Source: Myxococcus stipitatus (GTDB taxonomy: Bacteria; Myxococcota; Myxococcia; Myxococcales; Myxococcaceae). From it: a stretch of 64,000 nt of DNA. Positions 41,686-49,201 of this stretch are shown here, piece by piece. Numbering within the stretch: position 1 is the first letter of the stretch; every line of letters begins with the position of its first letter. Location: positions 10,240,501-10,304,500 of the forward strand of contig NZ_CP147913.1 of NCBI RefSeq assembly GCF_037414475.1. The letters are read 5' to 3'. Made by a program: the position numbers and the translations under genes. A model generated the notes under the pieces. It was not told where the DNA came from and did not search any database. It worked only from the letters and a program-made list of their open reading frames with translations.

Positions 41686-42642
41686 ATGCGATTCGCCATC
41701 ATCGGTTCCGGTGGAGTGGGCGGCTACTACGGCGCGCGGCTGGTGCGCGCGGGCCATGACGTTCGCTTCCTCGCGCGGGGCGCTCACCTGAGCGCCATGC
41801 GAGCGCGGGGCCTCAGCATCCAGAGTCCGGAGGGAGACTTCACCGTCCCCGTGCGCGCCGAGGACGACGCCACCCGGCTGGGGCCCGTGGACGTGGTGGT
41901 GCTCGCGGTGAAGAACTACGACGTCGCGAGCGTGCTGCCCCAGGTGAAGGCCGTGGTGGCCGCGTCGGAGAGTCCCGCGCTGGGTGGCGCCAGCGCCGTG
42001 GTGCTCACCCTCCAAAATGGCGTGGACAGTCCGTCCGAGGTCGCCGCCGCGCTGGGAGAGCCCACTGTCATGGGTGGAACAACGTACATGTCCACCGCCA
42101 TCCGCGAGCCGGGCGTCATCCGGCAGGTGGGCACGCTCCACCGGATTGTCCTGGGCGAGGCCTTCGGCGACACGTCCCACGTCTCCGCGCGCGTGCAGAC
42201 CCTGCGCGACACCCTGGCCCAGGCGGGGCTCAACGTGGAGGCGGTGGCCGACATCCGAGGGCCGCTCTGGGAGAAGCTGGCCTTCCTCGCCGCCATGTCC
42301 GGGTTCTGCACCGCCGGCCGCGCGTCGGTGGGGACGCTGAGGGAGGGGCCCTTCTTCCGGGAGACATTCCGGGAAGCCGCCGCGGAGGTGCTTCGTGTCG
42401 CCGCCGCCGAGGGTGTCGTCACCACCACCCGCGCGGAGGACGTGGTGCGTTTCATGGAGAGCCTGGCGCCGGAGATGCGCCCGTCGATGATGGTGGACCT
42501 GGATGCGGGCAAGACCTTGGAGGTCGAATACCTCCAGGGCACGGTGGCCCGGCGCGGCCATGTCCTCGGCGTGCCCACGCCCGTCATGAGCACGCTCTAT
42601 TCCGTCCTGCTCCCCCACGCCCGGGGCCCGCGCCAGGGCTGA
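41686..42642 (+). CDS. panE: 2-dehydropantoate 2-reductase
   Basis: 318 residues. NADPH-binding motif GSGGVGGYYGARLVRAG, NADP loop with FLARGAHL, VKNYD and TLQNGVDSP motifs, catalytic Lys in GPLWEKLAFLAAMSG and substrate Glu near TLEVEYLQGTVAR. It reduces ketopantoate in CoA biosynthesis, but the family also includes reductases acting on other 2-oxo acids in secondary metabolism. Transcribed in the same direction as the StyA-like gene with about 100 bp between them. Subtype cannot be told from the sequence. Confidence 0.88.
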   Translation: MRFAIIGSGGVGGYYGARLVRAGHDVRFLARGAHLSAMRARGLSIQSPEGDFTVPVRAEDDATRLGPVDVVVLAVKNYDVASVLPQVKAVVAASESPALGGASAVVLTLQNGVDSPSEVAAALGEPTVMGGTTYMSTAIREPGVIRQVGTLHRIVLGEAFGDTSHVSARVQTLRDTLAQAGLNVEAVADIRGPLWEKLAFLAAMSGFCTAGRASVGTLREGPFFRETFREAAAEVLRVAAAEGVVTTTRAEDVVRFMESLAPEMRPSMMVDLDAGKTLEVEYLQGTVARRGHVLGVPTPVMSTLYSVLLPHARGPRQG

Positions 42643-42692
42643 CGTCTCCGGGCCCATGCAATGGCGCGCGGTTTTTCGCATAGAGAGAGTTC

Positions 42693-43439
42693 ATGACCGA
42701 GCCAGGCCCTCCCCCCACGCCCAGCGCCCCCTCGTCTCCTCCCCTGGGGCGCGTCGCGTTCCACGCGGTCGCATCCGGGCTGACCCCACTCATCCCGGTG
42801 CCCTTCCTGGATGACTACGCGCTCTACCAGGTGCGTGAGCAGCTGGTCCGCTCGCTGCTCGAGGAGCGGGGCTTGCGTGCGCCCGACAGGGCGGTGGAGG
42901 CCCTGGCGGGCTCGAGCTTCGGCCGCACGCTGGGCGGGCGGCTGGTCAGCTACCTCAAGGGCATGATGCTGCTGCCGGTGAAGAAGATGTTCCGCAAGAT
43001 CTTCTTCGTCCTCTGGGTGAAGGACTGCGTGGACGTGGCCTCCGTGTCGTTGCACCACGGCTACCTCCTCCATCACGCGCTGGCGCGGGGAGACCTGGAC
43101 GCGCACAGCCTCACTGGAGACAAGCCGGAGACCATCCACGTCGCCATCGTCGCCGCGTGCGCGGAGGTGGACGCCCGGCCCGTCAATCAGGCCCTGCGCC
43201 GCCTCTTCGAAAGCAGCCGCGTGTTGATGGCGGAGGCCATGCGCGTGTTCGCCGCCCGAGGCGACGCGGGCCCGCGCCCCCCCGAGGCGGGAGAGAGCGC
43301 GGAGGTGAAGTCGCTGACGGACCGGCTGCTCGCCACCCTCTGGGAGGAGCGGGGCTACTTCGCGGCGCTCGAAGCGCACTACGCGCGCCACCTGGAAGCG
43401 CGCCTCACCGAGGCCAGCGCCAAGGCGTCAGGGAGCTGA
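42693..43439 (+). CDS. Hypothetical 248-residue protein
   Basis: ATG at 42693 follows a GAGAGAG site. The start is Pro-rich; residues 20-120 hold two semi-hydrophobic segments (ASGLTPLIPVPFLDDYALY and MFRKIFFVLWVKDCVDVA), then helices with HHGYLLHHALARGDL and a C-terminal coiled region. The lone SVSLHHGYLLHH motif is His-rich. I do not recognise the family; it may be peripheral to the membrane. It follows panE by 50 bp and overlaps the converging DUF4105 gene by 12 bp. Confidence 0.6.
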   Translation: MTEPGPPPTPSAPSSPPLGRVAFHAVASGLTPLIPVPFLDDYALYQVREQLVRSLLEERGLRAPDRAVEALAGSSFGRTLGGRLVSYLKGMMLLPVKKMFRKIFFVLWVKDCVDVASVSLHHGYLLHHALARGDLDAHSLTGDKPETIHVAIVAACAEVDARPVNQALRRLFESSRVLMAEAMRVFAARGDAGPRPPEAGESAEVKSLTDRLLATLWEERGYFAALEAHYARHLEARLTEASAKASGS

Positions 43440-44438
43440 GTCCGCGCGCGGCGCCTCCGGGTCTCGGATGCGCTGGGAGAAATCAGGCTGGTTGGCCGCC
43501 GCCCATGCGCGCTCGTTGATGCGGTGACGGGCCCGCACCACCTCCAGCGGCGCGTCCGTGTCGATGAGCCCCAGCTCATACGCGAGCGCATCGGAGAAGG
43601 CGGGCAACAGCGTGCGGTGGTCATAGGGCACGTCCACCGCGCTCACCTTCTCGAAGTGCCGCACCAGGTTGGTGGTGCAGTTGTTGGAGAGCGAGTCGTA
43701 GAACTCCGGCCGCGCGTGCAGCGCGTTCATCCGCGCCACCATGTCCATGAAGAAGTCGGCGATGCGCTCCTTCGACGCCTTCACGGGATACAGGTACACG
43801 TCGTCGCGGCGGTGGTTGGAGCGCAGCTGCACCAGGTCGCGCTCGTCCCCCACCACGTAGACCAGCTCGAACTGGCGGAACAGCCCTCCCAGGGCGGAGA
43901 ACGTCTCGCCCTTCTCCCGGCGAATCTCCACGGAGAAGACGACGTAGCGCCCGTCCGCGAAGCCGAAGCTCACCATGGTGTGCGCGGCGCCGAAGAAGCC
44001 CGAGAAGGGCTCGACGATGAACCACGCCCCCGTCAGCTCCTTCGCGTCGTAGGTACCCGAGGACCAGGCCGCATCCCAGTCCGTCGTGCTCCGGTAGCGG
44101 AAGTCCCGCATGTCGTGGAACGTCACGCGGGTGCCCTCGACGTCCGCGCGCGCCACCTTCGCCAGGTCCGGCGCCCAGTCCCTCTCCGTGGAGGGCTTCA
44201 CCGTGCGCCCCCAGAGCAGGAGGCCCAAGCAGCCGGCCAGCACCACCGCCACCGCGCCTGTCCGTGAACCCCACCGCCACCTGACGAAACACGCCGCGGC
44301 CCCGAGCCCCCCAGCGCCCAGAGCCCGCAGCACGTGGGCTCCCTCCGGCCCCGCTCCCGTCAAGGCCAGCGCGAGCGCGGCCCAGGTGGAGCCCAGGAGG
44401 ACCAGCCCGGCGGTGAGAATCGTCACAAGCAGTCGCAT
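43428..44438 (-). CDS. DUF4105 family membrane protein
   Basis: 336 residues from the ATG at 44438. Three N-terminal hydrophobic helices (LLVTILTAGLVLLGSTWAAL, LGAGGLGAAACFV, VAVVLAGCLGLLLWG), then a periplasmic domain with the DUF4105 hallmark SLSNNCTTNLVRHFEK and upstream HTMVSFGFADGRYVVFSVEI, REKGETFS. The NNCT Cys with a nearby His suggests a papain-like site; a related domain occurs in the Lnb lipoprotein-processing enzyme. Upstream of it lies the divergent ABC exporter. It may be lipid- or lipoprotein-related, but the function is unproven. Confidence 0.75.
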   Translation of the reverse strand: MRLLVTILTAGLVLLGSTWAALALALTGAGPEGAHVLRALGAGGLGAAACFVRWRWGSRTGAVAVVLAGCLGLLLWGRTVKPSTERDWAPDLAKVARADVEGTRVTFHDMRDFRYRSTTDWDAAWSSGTYDAKELTGAWFIVEPFSGFFGAAHTMVSFGFADGRYVVFSVEIRREKGETFSALGGLFRQFELVYVVGDERDLVQLRSNHRRDDVYLYPVKASKERIADFFMDMVARMNALHARPEFYDSLSNNCTTNLVRHFEKVSAVDVPYDHRTLLPAFSDALAYELGLIDTDAPLEVVRARHRINERAWAAANQPDFSQRIRDPEAPRADSAP

Positions 44439-44541
44439 CCGCCCAATATCACCCGCCCCTGACATGACCGCCACTCGGCTCGCGCCCGGTTGCCCGTGGA
44501 AACAATGTGTCCCCGGGTATCACTTCATGCGGCGATGACAT

Positions 44542-46248
44542 ATGAAAGCCGCGATGGCTCGTATCTCCGAGCCATCCAGGTCTCCTGGAGCCGTCGTGTC
44601 ATTGCTCGCCCTGCTCTTCCAGAAGTCCAAACTGCCCATCATCTTCGCGGCGCTGTTGGGCATCCTCACGGGTGCCTCCAGCGCGGCGCTCGTCGCGGTG
44701 ATGAATCAAGCGCTGACGTCCCGCACGGTGGAGGCGGCCTTGCTCTTGGGGCCCGCGTTCGCCGGCCTCGCGGCGGCGGTGCTCGTGCTGCGCATCATCT
44801 CGCAGATGCAGCTCAACTCCCTTCAGCAGATGGCGCTGTTGGACCTGCGGCTGTCGTTGTGCCGGCGCATGCTGGAGGCCCCCCTGCGCAAGCTGGAGGA
44901 GGCCGGGCAGCACAAGCTGATGGCGGCGCTGACGGAGGACATCTCCGTCATCAACAACACCATCGCCATCATCCCCGGCGTCATCATCTCCATGGCCACG
45001 CTGGTCGGGTGCCTCGTGTACCTGGCGTGGTTGTCCGGACCGCTGCTGGCGCTGGTCCTGTGTGTCGTCGCGGTGGTGCTCGCGAGCGTGGCCATCCCCA
45101 ACCGCTACGCCTATTCGCAGTTCTTCCGCCGCCGCGAGAGCCACGACGCGCTCTACTCCCACTTCCAGACCCTCATCGACGGGTCCAAGGAGCTCCAGCT
45201 CCACCAGGCGCGCAGCGAGGATTTCTTCCACAAGGAGCTCCAGCCCACGGCCGAGGAGGTCTCCCGCATCTCGCGTGTGACCAACAACCTCTTCATCATC
45301 GCCGGAGGTTGGGGCGGCTTCATGGTGATGGTCGTCATCGGCATCATCCTGTTCGTCGTCCCCCGGTTCCAGACCGTGGAGATGTCCACCCTGGCCGCCT
45401 ATGCGTTGATCGTGCTCTACCTCCAGCAGCCGCTCGACGGCTTGATGCACCAGTGGCCGAACCTGTCCCGCAGCCACGTCGCGATGAAGAAGCTGGAGAA
45501 GCTGGGCCTGTCGCTGGTGGACCCCGAGCCCCCGTCACGCGACGCCGTCATGACTTCGCGCTTCGAGCGCATCGAGTTGGTGGACATCGCCCACAGCTAC
45601 TACCGCGAGCACGACGGCGCGAGCTTCACCCTGGGCCCCATCAATACGACGGTGCGCCGCGGTGAGCTCGTCTTCCTGGTCGGCGGCAATGGCAGCGGCA
45701 AGACGACGCTGGCCAAGCTCTTCACCGGGCTGTACGTGCCAGAGAAGGGCGAGCTGCGCGTGGACGGTGTCGCTGTCTCGTCCGCCACGCGGCGCGCCTA
45801 CCGGCAGCTCTTCTCCGCCGTCTTCTTCGACTTCTACCTCTTCGAGCGGATGCTCGGCCTGGACGGCCCGGGGATGGAGGACCAGGCTCGCGCCTACCTG
45901 TCACGTCTGCAATTGGAGAAGAAGGTGCGCGTGGAGAACGGCCGCCTCTCCACCGTGGCGCTCTCCCAAGGTCAGCGCAAGCGCCTGGCCCTGCTCACCT
46001 CCGTGCTCGAGGACCGCCCCATCTACGTCTTCGATGAGTGGGCCGCCGACCAGGACCCTGTCTTCCGCGAGCTGTTCTACCGGGAGCTCCTCCCGTCCTT
46101 GAAGCAGCAAGGCAAGCTCGTCTTCGTCATCAGCCACGACGACCGCTACTTCCACCTGGCCGACCGCGTCCTCAAGCTGGAGTCCGGTCAGCTCGTGTCG
46201 GACCAGGGCACCACCCCCGCTTCCGCTCCCGCCATGAAGGCTGGGTGA
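44542..46248 (+). CDS. Cyclic-peptide export ABC transporter (SyrD/PvdE-like)
   Basis: 568 residues: a six-helix ABC exporter transmembrane domain (about 1-330) fused to its ATPase domain. Walker A FLVGGNGSGKTTLAKLF, signature LSQGQRKRLALL (a Gln/Gly variant of LSGGQ), Walker B IYVFDEWAADQDP, H-loop VISHDDRYFHLADR. The AADQDP D-loop and the LSQGQRKR signature are the family marks of SyrD/PvdE exporters that move non-ribosomal peptides or their precursors to the periplasm. It opens the biosynthetic cluster and is the likely exporter of its product. An ATG at 44554 is an alternative start. Confidence 0.92.
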   Translation: MKAAMARISEPSRSPGAVVSLLALLFQKSKLPIIFAALLGILTGASSAALVAVMNQALTSRTVEAALLLGPAFAGLAAAVLVLRIISQMQLNSLQQMALLDLRLSLCRRMLEAPLRKLEEAGQHKLMAALTEDISVINNTIAIIPGVIISMATLVGCLVYLAWLSGPLLALVLCVVAVVLASVAIPNRYAYSQFFRRRESHDALYSHFQTLIDGSKELQLHQARSEDFFHKELQPTAEEVSRISRVTNNLFIIAGGWGGFMVMVVIGIILFVVPRFQTVEMSTLAAYALIVLYLQQPLDGLMHQWPNLSRSHVAMKKLEKLGLSLVDPEPPSRDAVMTSRFERIELVDIAHSYYREHDGASFTLGPINTTVRRGELVFLVGGNGSGKTTLAKLFTGLYVPEKGELRVDGVAVSSATRRAYRQLFSAVFFDFYLFERMLGLDGPGMEDQARAYLSRLQLEKKVRVENGRLSTVALSQGQRKRLALLTSVLEDRPIYVFDEWAADQDPVFRELFYRELLPSLKQQGKLVFVISHDDRYFHLADRVLKLESGQLVSDQGTTPASAPAMKAG

Positions 46249-46395
46249 CACCACGCACGACACCTGTTCACCCGCTCCGCAATGGAAGACCTGAATTGAA
46301 TATCGTGAAATTCAAATCTACCTTGGAATAGACAACTGACACGTCTACCTTGATGGCCCTGGCTGTCCATGTCTCCCTGAATCGAGGTTCTTCGG
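46249..46395 (+). promoter_or_regulatory. AT-rich leader before the dioxygenase gene with direct repeat
   Basis: A 147-bp region clearly richer in A/T than its surroundings. It holds a 9-bp direct repeat TCTACCTTG at 46317-46325 and 46344-46352 (27-bp period) and TTGAAT/ATTCAA inverted half-sites at about 46296-46315. A promoter with an activator site is likely; the start point is not identifiable. Confidence 0.35.
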
Positions 46396-47469
46396 ATGGA
46401 GTTCTCAAGAGTGGAGCATGCCGAGCTGTTCGTGGGAGACGCGGTTCTCTCTTCCTTCTTCTTCTGCCACGCGTTTGGCTTCCGGATGGTGGCCAGCGGA
46501 GGACCTGAGACAGGGCTTCCGGGGCGACGCTCCTTCGTACTCGAGCAGGGCGCCGCGCGGCTCGTGGTCACCTCGGCCCTGGGCTCGGAAGGCGATGTCG
46601 CCGCATTTGTCCGCGCGCATGGAGACGGCGTGCGGGACATCGCGCTGGGGACTCCGGATGTCCACGCGACCTTCGCCGAGGCGCTGCGCCGCGGAGCCAC
46701 GGCAGTGGAGGAGCCCACCACCTATGCGTGTGAGGGTCAGCGCGTGGTGAAGGCCACCATCGCGGGGCCTGGGGATTGGGTGCACTCGTTCATCCAGCGG
46801 GAGAAGCCCACGGATGGATTCCTGCCGGGTGTCTACGTCCCGGTGGAGGCGGGCCCTTCGGGTGGGGCGTCGTTGTTCACGTCGATGGACCACATCGCCT
46901 TCGCGCTCCGGGCGAACACCTTGCTGGACACGGTGGGCTTCTACGAGAAGGTCCTGGGCTTCGCGCAGACCCACCGTGAGGACGTGCTCACCGAGTACAG
47001 CGGGATGAGCTCGCGCGTGGTGGCGTCCGCCGAGGGCCGCGTCTGCTTTCCGATGCAGGAGCCCGTCTCCGGCTCCCGCCGCGGCCAGCTGGAGGAATTC
47101 ATCGGGGCCCACGGCGGCTCGGGGGTGCAGCACATCGCGTTCCTCGCCGAGGACATCAGCCACGCGGTGGATACCCTCCGTCAGCGCGGGGTGACGCTGC
47201 TCGATGCGCCCCGGGGCTACTACGAGGGACTGGAAGCGCGGCTCGGCACGCTGAGCCCGTTCCAGCGGGAGCCGCTGCAGGCGCGCAACATCCTGATGGA
47301 CCGCGACGCGTGGGGCGTGCTGCTGCAGGTCTTCACCCGCTCACAGCACGCGCGGCGCACGCTCTTCTTCGAGGTCATCCAGCGCAACCAGGCCCGCGGC
47401 TTCGGCGGCGCCAACATCCAGGCGCTGTACGCGGCCAAGGAGCAGGAGACCGCGCGCGCCGCGAGCTGA
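46396..47469 (+). CDS. 4-hydroxyphenylpyruvate dioxygenase/4-hydroxymandelate synthase family
   Basis: 357 residues with two VOC domains. Fe(II) ligands in the C-terminal domain: His in TSMDHIAFAL, His in GSGVQHIAFLAED, and Glu in TLFFEVIQRNQARGFGGANIQALY. HPPD makes homogentisate; HmaS makes 4-hydroxymandelate, a precursor of hydroxyphenylglycine. Some positions look HmaS-like (HIAFAL instead of the usual HPPD HVVGN; FPMQEP instead of FPINEP), others HPPD-like (DVLTEYSGMSSRVVASAEG). Both ends of the enzyme are intact. Position between an NRPS exporter and the NRPS favours a biosynthetic role. I cannot decide between the two activities. Confidence 0.8.
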   Translation: MEFSRVEHAELFVGDAVLSSFFFCHAFGFRMVASGGPETGLPGRRSFVLEQGAARLVVTSALGSEGDVAAFVRAHGDGVRDIALGTPDVHATFAEALRRGATAVEEPTTYACEGQRVVKATIAGPGDWVHSFIQREKPTDGFLPGVYVPVEAGPSGGASLFTSMDHIAFALRANTLLDTVGFYEKVLGFAQTHREDVLTEYSGMSSRVVASAEGRVCFPMQEPVSGSRRGQLEEFIGAHGGSGVQHIAFLAEDISHAVDTLRQRGVTLLDAPRGYYEGLEARLGTLSPFQREPLQARNILMDRDAWGVLLQVFTRSQHARRTLFFEVIQRNQARGFGGANIQALYAAKEQETARAAS

Positions 47470-47470
47470 A

Positions 47471-48847
47471 TCAGGGCCTTGGCTCCAGTGTCATGGGGAG
47501 CCCGCCCTTGGGCAGCAGCGAGATGCCCGGATGGATGTCCACCCGCCGCCCCGGGATGCCGCGGAGGCGGAAGCGCTGGGAGACCATCGCCAGGACCAGC
47601 GCTCCGAACATCAGCGACAGGTTGTTCGCGATGCAGATGTGCTGGCCTCCGCCGAACGGCACGTAGGCGAACTTGTGCCGCGCGGGGCGGTCCGGACCGA
47701 AGCGGTCCGGGTCGAACACCTCGGGCGAGGACCAGAACTCCGGATGCCGGTGGATGAGGTAGGAGATGGAGAGGATCACCGTCCCCGGCGCCACGGGATA
47801 CTTGCCCAACGTGTCCGCGGCCCCCGCCACCCGCACCAGCTTCCAGGCCGTGGGGTACAGCCGGAGCGACTCCTCGAACACCTGGGTGGCGTAACGCAGC
47901 TTGGGCAGGTCCTCCAACGACGGAGCCCGCCCCCCGAGCACCGCCGCGCTCTCCGAGGCGAGGCGCTCCGCGATTTCAGGATGGAGCGACAGCAGGTGCC
48001 AGGCCCATGAGAGCGCCGCCCCCGGGCCCTCGTTCCCGGAGAACAGGTTCATGAACTCGTCGCGCAGCTCCTTGTCCGTCATGGCTTCGCCCGTGTCGCG
48101 GTCTCTCGCCGCCACCAGCATCGCCATGATGTCGTCTTCCGGGCCGCCCTCGCGGCGCTTCGCGACGACCTCCTTCGCCTTGCCGAGCATCAGCCGCCGC
48201 GTGACGAAGAAGTCCGCCCACTTCTTCCGGTAGAACGGCAGCCGATCCAACCGGAGGACGCGCGCCCACAAGGGCTCCGTCGCATTGAACGTCGCCATCA
48301 TCCGGCGGATGCCCGCGGTCACCTCCGCGTCGGGCTCCTCCGAGTACAGCGCCCGCGTCGTCATCCACAGGGAGAGAATCCCCATCTCTTCCGAGACATC
48401 GAGCGGCGGCGCGGACGCCCCACGCTCCTCCCAGGACTTCAGCATCCGCTGAATCAGATCCACCATGCCTGACAACAGGCCCGCGAGCCGCTCCCGGTGG
48501 AACGCGGGCTGGACGAGCCTGCGCTGGCGCCGCCAATAGGCCCCCTCGCTCACGAACAGACCGTTGCCCAGGAAGGGGTCGTCCACCAGCGCGGGCTTCG
48601 CGTAGTTGTTGGCGTTCTCCGTGAGGAAATATCGGACGTGGTCCGGGTGACTCACCAGGTAGGTCGACTGCGCCCCCAGCTTGAGATGAACCACGTCGCC
48701 ATGCTTGCGGAAGCTCTCCATGGCGAACCCCAGGGGGTCTCGATCATGCCGCAACAGGTGGCCCCAGAGCGGTAGCCCCCAAGGGCTGGGAGGGTGCGTC
48801 GAAGCTCGAGTCGAATCCATGAGGTCTCGCGGGGGTTTTCTCTTCAT
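47471..48847 (-). CDS. Cytochrome P450 with altered core motifs
   Basis: 458 residues if started at the ATG at 48847; ATG 48820 and TTG 48910 are alternatives. P450 marks: GAYWRRQRRLVQPAFHR (C-helix), EESLR (ExxR), FDPDRFGPDR, and the heme loop FGGGQHICIANNLSLM with its Cys ligand. The I-helix reads FSGNEGPGAALSW where AGxETT is usual, so the acid-alcohol pair for O2 activation is altered, and the heme-loop Arg is His. The enzyme could catalyse a non-standard reaction, for example on a carrier-bound or peroxide-driven substrate. Convergent with the dioxygenase gene (1 bp between stops) and divergent from the NRPS gene. Confidence 0.88.
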   Translation of the reverse strand: MKRKPPRDLMDSTRASTHPPSPWGLPLWGHLLRHDRDPLGFAMESFRKHGDVVHLKLGAQSTYLVSHPDHVRYFLTENANNYAKPALVDDPFLGNGLFVSEGAYWRRQRRLVQPAFHRERLAGLLSGMVDLIQRMLKSWEERGASAPPLDVSEEMGILSLWMTTRALYSEEPDAEVTAGIRRMMATFNATEPLWARVLRLDRLPFYRKKWADFFVTRRLMLGKAKEVVAKRREGGPEDDIMAMLVAARDRDTGEAMTDKELRDEFMNLFSGNEGPGAALSWAWHLLSLHPEIAERLASESAAVLGGRAPSLEDLPKLRYATQVFEESLRLYPTAWKLVRVAGAADTLGKYPVAPGTVILSISYLIHRHPEFWSSPEVFDPDRFGPDRPARHKFAYVPFGGGQHICIANNLSLMFGALVLAMVSQRFRLRGIPGRRVDIHPGISLLPKGGLPMTLEPRP

Positions 48848-49201
48848 TTCAGCGAAGCCACGAAACTGTGAAAACCAGGGAGTTACCCCAGTTTTGGGCT
48901 CACTGGACAATCACGATAAAACAAGAGATGAAGCTATAGGTCATGCTGCAACTTCGACCTTATTTTCTTTGTTCGCGGCTCTGGAATACAGCGACGTGAC
49001 TTCGTGCGGCAGCGGGCCACTCGCGTCAGACGAGGGAGAGATGCTCGGCCAGCCTCTCGATGAGGTGGCTTGCTGGAGTCTCGCGCTGCCATGGGAACGA
49101 GGACTTCACAGTCATTTCCTTCGTGAAGTCGCTTGGAGAGAAAACCGCTCTCCGAGCACACGGCACCATCATCTCGTCGAGCCGTCCGCCGGGGAGTACG
49201 A
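48848..49201. promoter_or_regulatory. Intergenic region and structured leader before the NRPS gene
   Basis: 354 bp between divergent P450 and NRPS genes, with no gene inside. A/T-rich around 48915-48980, where promoters are likely. Nearer the NRPS start lie a perfect 8-bp inverted repeat GACTTCAC/GTGAAGTC (49102-49130, 13-nt loop) and a second hairpin GGAGAG/CTCTCC (49135-49153), then a GGGGAG ribosome-binding site 6 bp before the ATG. Confidence 0.5.
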
